This document shows positions 16,931 to 24,922 of a stretch of 64,000 nt of DNA, one piece after another. Positions within the stretch are counted from its first letter, which is position 1. Each line of letters starts with the position of its first letter. Below the pieces are notes generated by a model, which saw only the letters and a list, made by a program, of their open reading frames with translations, was not told the DNA's origin and made no database searches. The stretch lies in contig CAWEKD010000007.1 of assembly GCA_963809545.1 (NCBI GenBank), positions 124,001 through 188,000 on the forward strand. Direction: 5' to 3'. The position numbers and the translations under genes were made by a program. The stretch comes from Natronosporangium sp035305625. Its GTDB lineage: Bacteria; Actinomycetota; Actinomycetes; Mycobacteriales; Micromonosporaceae.

Positions 16931-18325
16931 ATGGCCCGAAATCAGATCACCGCCCGCTATCTGGATCTGGTAGCCGACGGCGGGATGGACGCTGGTGAAC
17001 TCACCGAGACCGCCCGGCAGGGCTTCGACCTGGCCGCGGCCAGCTACGAGGGCCGGTGCCTGAGCCGGCCGGTGTTCCTCTCCGCCGCCGAGACCACGCA
17101 ACTAGCCGCTGACCTGGAGCGGCTCCACCAGGCGTTGGCCAGCCTGCCCGACCGGTTGTTCGGTGGGGACATGGCGGCGTTCGCCCGGGCCGCCGGGTTG
17201 ACCGGGCCGCAGGTGGAGGCGGTAGTCCGCGGTCGGCGCGCCACCCCCACCCGGCTAGCTCGGGCAGACATGTATCACGACGGGGACGGGTTTCGGTTGA
17301 TGGAGCTCAACCAGGGCAGCGCGGTCGGCGGCCTGGACACCGCGATGCTCAACCGGAGCCTGCTCACCCATCCGGGAATCGCCAGCTTCGTCGCGGAACA
17401 CCGGCTGTCATACGTGGACACGTTGGCGGCCATGGTGGATACGCTGCGGGAGGAATGCGGCCTGCCGGCCGACGCCCGCCCGGTGGTGGCGGCGGTGGAC
17501 TGGCCGGAGAGTTTCGTCCAACTGGAGGCGCAGCTGCAGCACAGCGCCGCGGCGCTCGCGCCGCATGGGCTGGATGTCATCCCCTGCCACCTGGGCCAGT
17601 TGCGGTTCGCGGACGGCCGGGTGTGGGTCGGGGAGCGACCGGTGGATGTGCTCTACCGGATCTTCCTCCTGGAGGATCTGCTCTCACCGGAGGGGCCGGG
17701 GCTGATCGAGCCGGTGCTGGCCGCGGTCGAGCGGGGTGAGGTGACGATGTTCACCCCGATGGATGCCGAGCTGTTCGGCAGCAAAGCCAGCCTGGCCATG
17801 TTGTCCGACGAGGCCTACCGGGACCGGTTCGAGCCGGAACTGCGGGAGGTGTTGGATCGGCTGCTGCCGTGGACCCGGTTGGTGCGGGATGAGCCGGTCA
17901 CCGTCGACGGCACCACGATCAATCTGCGCAAGTACGCGATCGCGCACCGGGAGGAGCTGATCCTCAAACCCACCGGCGGGCACGGTGGCGCCGGTATCGT
18001 GCCGGGCTGGCGGACCGACCCGGACAGCTGGCAGGAACAGCTGGAGGCGGCCATGGATCGGCCGTATGTGCTGCAGCGGCGGATCCGGGCGGTGCCGGAA
18101 CTGTTCCCCACGCTGGACGGTAGCCGCCAGTTGACACCTTGGCTGCTGCGGTGGGGAGTGTTCACGGTGAGCCGCGGCTACGGCGGCGCCACCGTGGTGG
18201 GGGTCCCCGGCGGACAGCAGGATGTGGTGAACATGAGCCAGGGCGGTACCGCCGGGTGCTGCTTCCATCAGCAGCCGGTCGAGGCGGACGCGGAGACGGC
18301 CGCGCCCCGCGGATCAGCGCCTTAG
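16931..18325 (+). CDS. Circularly permuted-type ATP-grasp-like protein (cluster left border)
   Basis: 464 residues from ATG 16931, with GGAGGAG upstream. No housekeeping enzyme is recognised, but the layout follows circularly permuted ATP-grasp (type 2) and glutathionylspermidine-synthase-like proteins. An acidic/Asn stretch FRLMELNQGSAVGG comes first (about residue 120), then VDVLYRIFLLEDL, AELFGSKASLAMLSDE, the glycine-rich LILKPTGGHGGAGIVPGW and YVLQRRIRAVPELFP. In this superfamily such motifs bind ATP and metal to form an amide bond. It is the leftmost candidate ligase of the hydrazine cluster and converges on the NTF2-like gene. Membership of the cluster is likely but not certain, because it has its own promoter and a terminator on each side. 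Confidence 0.6.
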   Translation: MARNQITARYLDLVADGGMDAGELTETARQGFDLAAASYEGRCLSRPVFLSAAETTQLAADLERLHQALASLPDRLFGGDMAAFARAAGLTGPQVEAVVRGRRATPTRLARADMYHDGDGFRLMELNQGSAVGGLDTAMLNRSLLTHPGIASFVAEHRLSYVDTLAAMVDTLREECGLPADARPVVAAVDWPESFVQLEAQLQHSAAALAPHGLDVIPCHLGQLRFADGRVWVGERPVDVLYRIFLLEDLLSPEGPGLIEPVLAAVERGEVTMFTPMDAELFGSKASLAMLSDEAYRDRFEPELREVLDRLLPWTRLVRDEPVTVDGTTINLRKYAIAHREELILKPTGGHGGAGIVPGWRTDPDSWQEQLEAAMDRPYVLQRRIRAVPELFPTLDGSRQLTPWLLRWGVFTVSRGYGGATVVGVPGGQQDVVNMSQGGTAGCCFHQQPVEADAETAAPRGSAP

Positions 18326-18339
18326 CCTGACCAGCGTCG

Positions 18340-18372
18340 TACCGGTGCGGGGCGCGAGACCCCGCACCGGTA
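18340..18372. terminator. Terminator between convergent ATP-grasp-like and NTF2-like genes
   Basis: Perfect 13-base arms (TACCGGTGCGGGG at 18340-18352 and its complement at 18360-18372) with a 7-base loop. It lies between genes that end at 18325 (+) and 18418 (-), so it probably works for both. Confidence 0.65.
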
Positions 18373-18417
18373 CGGCACGGTGAGCGCAGTCAGATGGTGT
18401 ACGCCGTGCCCGGCCAC

Positions 18418-18771
18418 TCAGGCCAGCGACCAGACGCAGGCGTGCGTGCAGCGCCACTCGCCGTCGACTCGGGCGTAGGTGTCGAGGTAGCGGCTGTACC
18501 GCCCGGGGCGGGACGGGGCGGAGGTGCGGGCAGACACGACCGCGGTATCCCCCTCCACCCGGACCACCACCTGGTCGATCACCAGCTCGGGGATCGGACC
18601 ACTCTCGATCATCTGCCGGTACGGTTCCCGTTCCACCACCTCACCGGTGGCGCCGTTGAGGAAGAAGAACCCGGGCGACAGCAGGGGCGCCAGCATCTCC
18701 CAGGAGCCGCGCCGGACCGCCTCGATGAACTGTTCGTTCAGTTCCGTGAGGACCGCCACGTCGTCAGCCAT
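18418..18771 (-). CDS. NTF2-like / SnoaL-type small protein
   Basis: 117 residues from ATG 18771, which overlaps the end of the upstream ATP-grasp gene by eight bases. The fold is predicted as an NTF2-like cone: an N-terminal helix VLTELNEQFIEAVRRGSWE, then LLSPGFFFLNGATGEVVEREPY, and C-terminal strands VVVRVEGDTAVVSARTSA, with YLDTYARVDGEWRCTHA last. Such proteins act as small isomerases, cyclases or binding proteins in secondary metabolism, or have no known function. It is the last gene of the leftward hydrazine operon. The catalytic role is unknown. Confidence 0.7.
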   Translation of the reverse strand: MADDVAVLTELNEQFIEAVRRGSWEMLAPLLSPGFFFLNGATGEVVEREPYRQMIESGPIPELVIDQVVVRVEGDTAVVSARTSAPSRPGRYSRYLDTYARVDGEWRCTHACVWSLA

Positions 18772-20047
18772 CGTTCTGCCCTGCCTCCACCGGTGCGATG
18801 ACGATCTGCTTCTCGAGTTTCTTCAGCCGGCGGTAGTCGGCCTGCACCGCGGCGTGGTCCGGGGAGGCGAGCACCACCCACCCCAAGTAGGTGACGAAGT
18901 CGACGGTCTGCGGCACCGGAGTGCCGTCGACCCCTTCGAAATGCTTCGCCCAGTACGTGGGCAGCGACTCCACATCCGCGAACAGCTCCGGGTTACGCCA
19001 TACCCCGGCCGCCGGCGAATTGATGACCACGCTGCACACGTGCCGGATGAGTTGGTAGCTCTCGTGGAATTCCCCCCGCACCACGTGATCGACCGTGCGC
19101 AGGATGTGGTTACTGCCGGTGGCGAGCTTGGTGATCATCTGATGGCCACCGCCGGCCGGGCGCGCCGCCACCTCCACCAGTTTGGGGCCGTCGGCGGTCA
19201 TCATCACCTCGGCGTGCGCGCAGCCGTTCCGGATCCCGACCGCGTCCAGCACCTGCTGGGTGTACGCCCACGCCTCCGGGATCGCCTCGTGGTCTGGCGG
19301 CAGGAACTCCACCAGGTCGTAGATCCCGATCCGGTCCCCCCGTTGGGACTTGACGTACCGGCACACATCCACCAAGCCGTGCTTGCCGTTGACCGAGTAG
19401 CTATCGATCATGTATTCGGTGCCCTGCACGTACTCGGCCACGATCACCGCCTCGTTGCGGAGATCCAGCGTGTTGACCTTGCCGAGGATCTGGTGGAAGA
19501 ACGGTCGCCAATCCTGCCCGGGGGCGACGAAGTGGACATCATCGGTGCCGGCGCTCTTGGGCGGCTTCACCACCAACCGGCCACCGGCCAATCCGGTCTC
19601 GTGGAGCCAGGCGTCGATCTCCTCCGGGTCAGCGCTACAGATCTGTCGTATGTGCGGCAGGCCGGCCCGCTGCACCGCCTGGGTCATCGCCCACTTGTCT
19701 CGGCGCGGGGAGGCTTGCCCCGGGGGCACCGGCACGTTCCCGGTGCCCGGCAACACCAGCTCCACCAGAGCGTCGGCCAACTCCACCCCGGGTTCACTGC
19801 CGGTGATCAGGCACAGCGGCTGGTAGCCGCGGAGCGTCTCGGCCAGTCCGGCGAGGTCCCCGTCGTACACGTGCACGGCCGCGAACCGTTCCGGATGCCA
19901 GGAGGAGCGGAATGGGGCGATCGGTTCCGGAGACGACAGCACCGCCACCGTGCGTACGCCCGCCTCCTGGAACGCCAGTGGGTAGTCCTGCCCGGTGCCC
20001 AGCGGGTCCACCACCACGGCGTACCGCTGGTCTGCCTGACCGGTCAC
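18764..20047 (-). CDS. ATP-grasp amino-acid/peptide ligase (b)
   Basis: 427 residues from GTG 20047, in a four-base GTGA overlap with the upstream small gene. The fold is a classic ATP-grasp: an N-terminal preATP-grasp domain, then RLVVKPPKSAGTDDVHFV (ATP-binding Lys and glycine-rich loop), VIVAEYVQGTEYMIDSYSV, and the metal-binding HAEVMMTADGPKLVEVAARPAGG. The pattern is that of the L-amino-acid ligase/BL00235-like group (carboxylate-amine ligases), not of carbamoyl phosphate synthase or purine enzymes. Predicted reaction: acyl-phosphate activation of an amino acid and amide formation with a second amine. In this cluster a hydrazine-bearing acid or 2,3-diaminobutyrate are possible partners. 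Confidence 0.85.
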   Translation of the reverse strand: MTGQADQRYAVVVDPLGTGQDYPLAFQEAGVRTVAVLSSPEPIAPFRSSWHPERFAAVHVYDGDLAGLAETLRGYQPLCLITGSEPGVELADALVELVLPGTGNVPVPPGQASPRRDKWAMTQAVQRAGLPHIRQICSADPEEIDAWLHETGLAGGRLVVKPPKSAGTDDVHFVAPGQDWRPFFHQILGKVNTLDLRNEAVIVAEYVQGTEYMIDSYSVNGKHGLVDVCRYVKSQRGDRIGIYDLVEFLPPDHEAIPEAWAYTQQVLDAVGIRNGCAHAEVMMTADGPKLVEVAARPAGGGHQMITKLATGSNHILRTVDHVVRGEFHESYQLIRHVCSVVINSPAAGVWRNPELFADVESLPTYWAKHFEGVDGTPVPQTVDFVTYLGWVVLASPDHAAVQADYRRLKKLEKQIVIAPVEAGQNDG

Positions 20048-20400
20048 CGATCCACCACCTCCTCGATGTACGACACGCCGGACGAGCCGTCGATGCGATG
20101 CCACCGCTCGGTCAGCCGGATCCGCCCGTCGGGCAAGATGGTCGGGCTGCTCACACAGCGACCGGCCACGGTCCGCCCGTCGGTGGTGACCCAACAGTAG
20201 GACGCCTGGATCACCCCGGTGTGATCACAGTGGCCTACCAGCCGCCCGGCCTCCACTCCGGCACCGGAGAACTCCGCCCACACCAGGTGGCCGTCCTGGT
20301 GGTAGACACCGGTCGGGACCGGGGTTCCGGGTGGGAGCTGGTCCCGTTCCGCGGGTTGAAACCGACGCCCCTGGTAGTTGATCTGCGTGACAGTCGCCAT
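20044..20400 (-). CDS. Small conserved protein of the family often labelled N-acetylglutamate synthase
   Basis: 118 residues from ATG 20400 (MATVTQINYQGRRF) with GGGTGAGG upstream; the frame extends to 20427 but that would run into the flavin hydroxylase stop. It consists of beta-hairpin-like repeats: INYQGRRFQP, VYHQDGHLVWAEFSGAGV, GRLVGHCDHTGVIQASYCWV and RIRLTERWHRI. Homologues of about 105-115 residues are annotated as n-acetylglutamate synthase without biochemical support, and no GNAT motif is present. It sits between the N-hydroxylase and an ATP-grasp gene, in the same transcript. Function unknown. Confidence 0.6.
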   Translation of the reverse strand: MATVTQINYQGRRFQPAERDQLPPGTPVPTGVYHQDGHLVWAEFSGAGVEAGRLVGHCDHTGVIQASYCWVTTDGRTVAGRCVSSPTILPDGRIRLTERWHRIDGSSGVSYIEEVVDR

Positions 20401-20405
20401 CGGCC

Positions 20406-21686
20406 TCACCCCCAGTTCACCGGGCACAGCTCATCTTTGATGGAGAAGAGCTCCCGCCCGAACATCGAGTTCAGCACCAGCGCTGCCCGCACCGGCAGCA
20501 ACGTCAGGTTCGCGTCGGTCAGGCCGTGGCTGTAGCGGGCCCGGTTCAAGGCATAGATCTGGTGACCGTTCATGCCCTTCCACCGCACCGACAGGTCCGG
20601 CTCCAGCACCAACTCGCCGTAGTCGTCGAACTCGATCCGCTCCCGCAGCTCGTCGTCGAACGGGATCGGGGTGTTGGCGCGCCCGGTGGCGATCACCACT
20701 CGACTGACCTGGTGCTCCTCCTGAGACTCCGGTGTCTGGCAGGTCAGACTCACCTGCTCCCCGACCAACCGGCTGGCGACCACGTTCCGACCTGGGTAGA
20801 GCGTGACCGGGAAGTAACCGAGCTCCAGCATCCGGTCGTAGTTGGCTTGGTAGAGCGTGCGGAGCACCCCGGGCGTGAGGGCGTGCCCGGTCGGGTTCAG
20901 CCCCTTGATGACCCGGCGCCGGGTCGCCGGGGACATCCGCAGCAGCGACTGCACGTGCGCCGGCCGGTAGACGTCATTGGCGCAGGGAGAGTCGTCAATG
21001 GTGTCGAACCACAGTCGGCGTCCGAACCACTTGACGTTGGTGAAGCCTTCGCTCAGCAGCTTCATCGTGGCCTCTACCCCGGTCTGGCCGCCACCGACCA
21101 CCGCCACCGGCGCGGACAGGTCCGCCCGCATCTGCGGCAACCAGTCGTTCAAGTCGTCGGCGATGAACGCACGCTCCGCCGGCAGACCGGCCAGTTCGGT
21201 GGGTACCACCGGTTGACTCCCCACTCCGATCACCAGGTGCTCGGAGGTGGCCACCGGCTTGCCGTCCGAGTACACGGTGAAGCCGCCCTCGCCGAACCCG
21301 ATCCGATCGATGTTCACGCCGTAGTGAATGTTGGGCAGGCGGCGAGCAGCCCACTCCAGGTAGCGCACATACTCCTGCCGCGGGATCACATCGAACTGGG
21401 CGTTCATGAGCGCGAACAGCCGCCCGGTCGTGACCAGGTAGTTGAGGAAGGTCAACTCGTGGCGCGGGTCGACCATCGACACCAGGTCTTTCATCCAGGA
21501 CGTCTGCATGCGCACACCCGTGTGCAGCAGCCGGTTGTGCCAGCTCGGCCCCGGCGCCCGCTCGAACAATGCGATCGACTCGGACGTGGCGGACTGGAAC
21601 AGCGCGGCCAGGCTCAGGTTGCTCGGTCCAGCGCCGACCCCGACCGTGTGGTAACGCGGGACAGGGTTAGGTGCGTCGTGAGTCAT
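20406..21686 (-). CDS. Lysine/ornithine N-hydroxylating flavin monooxygenase
   Basis: 426 residues, full length for the IucD/SidA/PvdA family. FAD-binding GVGAGPSNLSLAALF is at the N-terminus; the substrate/FAD segment WHNRLLHTGVRMQTSWMKDL is typical. The NADPH-binding GGGQTGVEATMKLLSEG is near residue 195, and the ATG motif lies in VVIATGRANTPIP. It hydroxylates the side-chain amine of lysine or ornithine using FAD, NADPH and oxygen. Its neighbours are the cupin and MetRS-like proteins that couple N6-hydroxylysine to glycine, so lysine is the likeliest substrate. It overlaps the upstream flavoprotein gene by four bases. No IucA/C siderophore synthetase is present. Confidence 0.9.
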   Translation of the reverse strand: MTHDAPNPVPRYHTVGVGAGPSNLSLAALFQSATSESIALFERAPGPSWHNRLLHTGVRMQTSWMKDLVSMVDPRHELTFLNYLVTTGRLFALMNAQFDVIPRQEYVRYLEWAARRLPNIHYGVNIDRIGFGEGGFTVYSDGKPVATSEHLVIGVGSQPVVPTELAGLPAERAFIADDLNDWLPQMRADLSAPVAVVGGGQTGVEATMKLLSEGFTNVKWFGRRLWFDTIDDSPCANDVYRPAHVQSLLRMSPATRRRVIKGLNPTGHALTPGVLRTLYQANYDRMLELGYFPVTLYPGRNVVASRLVGEQVSLTCQTPESQEEHQVSRVVIATGRANTPIPFDDELRERIEFDDYGELVLEPDLSVRWKGMNGHQIYALNRARYSHGLTDANLTLLPVRAALVLNSMFGRELFSIKDELCPVNWG

Positions 21687-22807
21687 GACAGGCCTCTTTG
21701 GGGTCCGACAGGCAAGGGGTTAGCACGGTCGCCGAGCGCCTCAGCGACCTGGCCGGGCGTGGAGCCCGACCGGGATAAGTGGTGCGCCGCCAGCTGGCTG
21801 GCGGCCAGCGCGGTCTTGACCGCGCCACCGGCACCACCGGTGAAGGTGAACAGCCGCTGACCGGTGTCGGGCACTGGTCGCAACGACAACACCGGGTCGG
21901 CGCAGTAGCAGTCCACGGCGCCGACCGTCCGGACCGGCGCACCGATCCGGAGTCTGGGGAATCGCTGCTGGGCCAGGTGACGGGCCCGTTGATGCAGCGA
22001 GGGGGTGACCGGCGGACGCTCCGGCGGGACGTCCCACTGGTCGGTGGCCAGTCCTAGCAGCAGGCCGTCCGGATCCGGCCGGCCATACAGTCCGGTGAAC
22101 TCATCGGCGAACGCCTCCGGCCGCCAGGAGCCGGTGCGATAGACGGTGTACTGGATGGACTTGGTGCGATATCCGCTGGCGGGCAGTCCGCACGCGGCCA
22201 GCAGCGCTCCGGTCCAACCACCGGTGGCGAGCACGACCTGGTCGTACTCACGCGGCTGGCCGTTGATCTGGCAGACCACCGGCCCGTTCTCCGGACACCG
22301 CACCCCGGTGAGCCGGCCCGCCACCACCCGGGCTCCGCACGCGACCGCATCGGCGAGGAGCGCCTCCCGCCAGCGCGTCGGCGACAGGTAGCCGGACCGC
22401 CGCTCCCGGACCGCCACCGCCTCGGCGGGCAGCTCGGCGAATCCCAGGGGGTGCAGTTGGTCTCTGGACAGCGGTTCGACCGCTCCCGGCCACGCCTCCT
22501 CGACCTCGGCCACGGCCGACGCCACCTCCGCCCCGCCCGCCTGGAGGTATATGAACTCGGCGGGGCGGAATCCACTCCAGCGGCGCAGCACCGGGCTGTC
22601 GGTCAGTTCCCGCAGGCTGGCCAGGGCCAGCTGGCGTTGCACCGGGTGGGTCTCGTAGACGCGGACCGCCCCGCCGGAGGCGGCGGTCGCGTCCACGGCG
22701 CCATGGGTGCCGGTGATCAGCTCCACGGCGTTGGCGGGCATGGTGGCAGCCAGCCGCCACGCCAACAGTGATCCGGCCAGGCCAGCTCCCACCACGCACA
22801 CGCGCAT
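21683..22807 (-). CDS. FAD-dependent glycine-oxidase/D-amino-acid-oxidase-like enzyme
   Basis: 374 residues from ATG 22807, with AGGAG located in the end of the upstream gene (5-base gap). Rossmann FAD motif CVVGAGLAGSLLAWRLA is at the N-terminus; QVVLATGGWTGALLAACGL and, near the C-terminus, RLFTFTGGAGGAVKTALAAS are DAO-fold signatures. In characterised hydrazinoacetate pathways a homologous flavoenzyme oxidises the lysine side-chain carbon of the N-N-linked lysine-glycine adduct, releasing hydrazinoacetic acid and a semialdehyde. The same function is inferred here from context. The gene lies between the N-hydroxylase and the MetRS-like gene in one transcript. Confidence 0.82.
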   Translation of the reverse strand: MRVCVVGAGLAGSLLAWRLAATMPANAVELITGTHGAVDATAASGGAVRVYETHPVQRQLALASLRELTDSPVLRRWSGFRPAEFIYLQAGGAEVASAVAEVEEAWPGAVEPLSRDQLHPLGFAELPAEAVAVRERRSGYLSPTRWREALLADAVACGARVVAGRLTGVRCPENGPVVCQINGQPREYDQVVLATGGWTGALLAACGLPASGYRTKSIQYTVYRTGSWRPEAFADEFTGLYGRPDPDGLLLGLATDQWDVPPERPPVTPSLHQRARHLAQQRFPRLRIGAPVRTVGAVDCYCADPVLSLRPVPDTGQRLFTFTGGAGGAVKTALAASQLAAHHLSRSGSTPGQVAEALGDRANPLPVGPQRGLS

Positions 22808-22812
22808 CGGAC

Positions 22813-24219
22813 CTACTCCTGGACTGGTGGCTCGTGGCCGCGTCCGGCCAGGGCCGCTAACACCAGTGAATCGGTGCCCACTCCCGCGGAGAGGGCCGAC
22901 ATCAGACACCGGATCGCCAGTCCGGAGTCGAACCCTGACAGCTGCAGCGCATGCTCAGCCCGGAGCAGTTCCGCATTGGCGAGCACCCGAGGTGGTCCGC
23001 CGGGGGTGGCTTCCCCCGCCAGCAGCGGACGAATGTATTCGCTGAAGGCGCGGTACGCCTCGTGGGTGAAGTCGCTTTCGAACCGGTCCGGTCGGTCCCA
23101 GGACAGGTACAGTCGGACCAACTCCGGGTCTTCCTTCTCCAGGAACTCGTCCGCCCACAGCGCGTGGTTACGGCTGGTGGAGAACTTCTGCCCCTCCAGC
23201 AGGTAGAGCTCGTTGACGGTGGCGCCCAGCGCCTTCGGCTCCGACACGCCCGCGGCGGCGAGGATGGCGGGGTACAGCACCGTGAAGTAGAAGGTGTTGT
23301 CCATCCCGTTGAAGTGCCAGATCCCCTCGACCTCTTCGAACGCGGCTACCCGCTCGGTCAACGTGGTCGCCTGGGGCCGCAGGGCTCGGGCCGGGCCGTA
23401 CAGGTAGCTCAGACCGAGCTCGGTGGGGAAGTCCACGCGCATCCCGGCGAGCGGCCCATCGCACTCGATCCCCCAGTTGGTGGGGTAGGCCAGGGGGTAG
23501 TCCGGGAGGGGCTGGCGTTGGTAGTGCTGCAGAATCGAGCGCACTTGCGGCGGCCATTCCGCCTGCAACCATTCGGCCACCAGCCGGGAGCGGTACTCCT
23601 CCAGCGGCAGGACGGGGATGGTGACCTCCATCGGGCGCGGACTGCCGCCGCACCGGGCACAGCTGGGGTCACGCAGATTCTGGGCGGAGGTCAGACTGCC
23701 GCACCCCTCACAGGAGGTGCCGTTGGCGCCGGTGCCGCAGATGACACAGGTGCCGACCACGTACGAGTGGTGCAGGGTGCGTTCGCAGTCGGCGCACTGG
23801 TGCAGGGTGGTCCGGCGCATCGGGATGGTCCCGCGCTCCACCAGTTCCCGCAGCATGCCGGCGATCGCCTGCTGGTAGTCCGCGTCCTGGGGATCCAGGA
23901 ACGCGTCGTACCCGATGCGGGCGGCCCGGAATGCGGCCAGGATCTGGGCCCGGTACCTGGCCACCATCTCGTGCACGTCCATCCCGATGAGCTCGGCCTT
24001 GGTGAGCACGTAGTTGGGGTGTACGTCGATCCCGGCCAGGGTGAGGACTCGTTCTCCGCGGGCACGAGCCGCCCGGGCGGCGATGTCCGCGCCCAGATAG
24101 GGACCGGACAGGTGCCCGATGTGCAGTGGCCCGTTCACGGTCGGCTGAGGGATGACGATCACCGTTACCCGGCGGTCGGAGCCCCCCGGGTCCACCGACT
24201 CCGGACCGGATGCGGTCAT
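22813..24219 (-). CDS. MetRS-like adenylating enzyme of a hydrazine synthetase
   Basis: 468 residues from ATG 24219, four-base overlap with the cupin gene. Class I aminoacyl-tRNA synthetase fold: HIGH motif in PTVNGPLHIGHLSGPYLGAD, KMSKS counterpart in QKFSTSRNH. A zinc insertion has cysteine pairs at CADC, CVIC, CEGC and CARC. The protein ends soon after the catalytic domain, so the anticodon-binding part of a true MetRS (usually over 500 residues) is reduced or absent. In the known system the MetRS-like domain activates glycine as AMP ester and transfers it to the N-hydroxyl group; the cupin then makes the N-N bond. Those two domains are normally fused; here they are separate genes. It is not the housekeeping MetRS. 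Confidence 0.86.
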   Translation of the reverse strand: MTASGPESVDPGGSDRRVTVIVIPQPTVNGPLHIGHLSGPYLGADIAARAARARGERVLTLAGIDVHPNYVLTKAELIGMDVHEMVARYRAQILAAFRAARIGYDAFLDPQDADYQQAIAGMLRELVERGTIPMRRTTLHQCADCERTLHHSYVVGTCVICGTGANGTSCEGCGSLTSAQNLRDPSCARCGGSPRPMEVTIPVLPLEEYRSRLVAEWLQAEWPPQVRSILQHYQRQPLPDYPLAYPTNWGIECDGPLAGMRVDFPTELGLSYLYGPARALRPQATTLTERVAAFEEVEGIWHFNGMDNTFYFTVLYPAILAAAGVSEPKALGATVNELYLLEGQKFSTSRNHALWADEFLEKEDPELVRLYLSWDRPDRFESDFTHEAYRAFSEYIRPLLAGEATPGGPPRVLANAELLRAEHALQLSGFDSGLAIRCLMSALSAGVGTDSLVLAALAGRGHEPPVQE

Positions 24220-24605
24220 GTCCCCTCCCCAGCTGCCTCACCCGCACCGCTGCCCGCCAGCTCCTGCGGCATCCAATAGGTGGTGAAGATGAACAGCGGC
24301 TGGTCGCTGGATCGGTTGTGGATGATGTGTGCCTCCTCGCTCTCCAACAGGAAGCACTGCCCCGCTGACACCTCGGTGATGGTGCCACCGGCTTCCACGT
24401 GGGCGGTACCGCTGATCACCACTGACAGTTCCCGCTCCGGATGGCGGTCTTGCGGGCTGCTCGACGCCGGCGGGACGGTGTACCACATCGCCTGGAACGG
24501 CATGGTGTCGCCGAGTCCGAACTGTTCCCAGCGGACCACGTCGACCACTCCGACCGTGTACGACTCAGCCGAGTCGCTGACGAATCGACGCATAGAAAAG
24601 TCCAT
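24216..24605 (-). CDS. Cupin subunit of split hydrazine synthetase
   Basis: 129 residues; ATG 24605 is the first start, ATG 24593 (MRRFVSDS) is an alternative. It is a single cupin domain: strands FQAMWYTVPPASS, then the first cupin motif around RHPERELSVVISGTAHVEAGG (His and Glu ligands) and the second around LESEEAHIIHNRS. It is the first gene of the leftward operon and overlaps the MetRS-like gene by four bases, which points to matched expression. In fused homologues this domain binds a metal and promotes the rearrangement that joins the two nitrogens. A generic sugar or regulatory cupin is the alternative but would not explain the neighbours. Confidence 0.85.
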   Translation of the reverse strand: MDFSMRRFVSDSAESYTVGVVDVVRWEQFGLGDTMPFQAMWYTVPPASSSPQDRHPERELSVVISGTAHVEAGGTITEVSAGQCFLLESEEAHIIHNRSSDQPLFIFTTYWMPQELAGSGAGEAAGEGT

Positions 24606-24791
24606 CCATGTTGATGGTCACCGGATCGACGCGCTTGCGTGTTTCCGCAACCGCAATCCGTAACGTAAGGTGGCCCGTTACCGCCCTGCATCGGCCTAAA
24701 CGGCGGATAAGTCGATCCGGACGGACCGATTTGGGACAAAAGCTAACTGAGAGGCACTTTCAGTTTGTGAGAGGTACATAGATCACCTGCA

Positions 24792-24812
24792 TTGATCACT
24801 AGAAGTGATCAA
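24792..24812. promoter_or_regulatory. Perfect 9-bp inverted repeat in the divergent promoter region of the hydrazine cluster
   Basis: Arms TTGATCACT (24792-24800) and AGTGATCAA (24804-24812) flank a 3-base centre. The site lies in the 317-base divergent stretch (24606-24922) between the cupin gene and the methyltransferase gene. That stretch is AT-richer than its flanks and also holds GAGAGGCAC/GAGAGGTAC repeats 20 bases apart at about 24749-24776, and GTAACG/CGTTAC near 24660-24680. These look like operator and promoter elements controlling both arms of the cluster. No regulator gene is in the cluster, so the binding protein is unknown. Confidence 0.5.
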
Positions 24813-24922
24813 AGAATTACCAGGAGTCCGGTATCGCTCCGGTTGCCAAGAGTGTCGGTAGACCGTAGCGTCGGGCTGCGCGATCCATGCGATTTACCGC
24901 CCTCACTGTTTCGGAGGCTGTC

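Noticed and set aside
20406..21686. Hydroxamate siderophore cluster
   Set aside because: No IucA/IucC synthetase, acyl-CoA hydroxylysine transferase or iron-siderophore transporter is seen; the cupin and MetRS-like partners fit a hydrazine route.
22813..24219. Housekeeping methionyl-tRNA synthetase
   Set aside because: Lacks most of the anticodon-binding region and lies in a four-gene hydrazine operon with a cupin.
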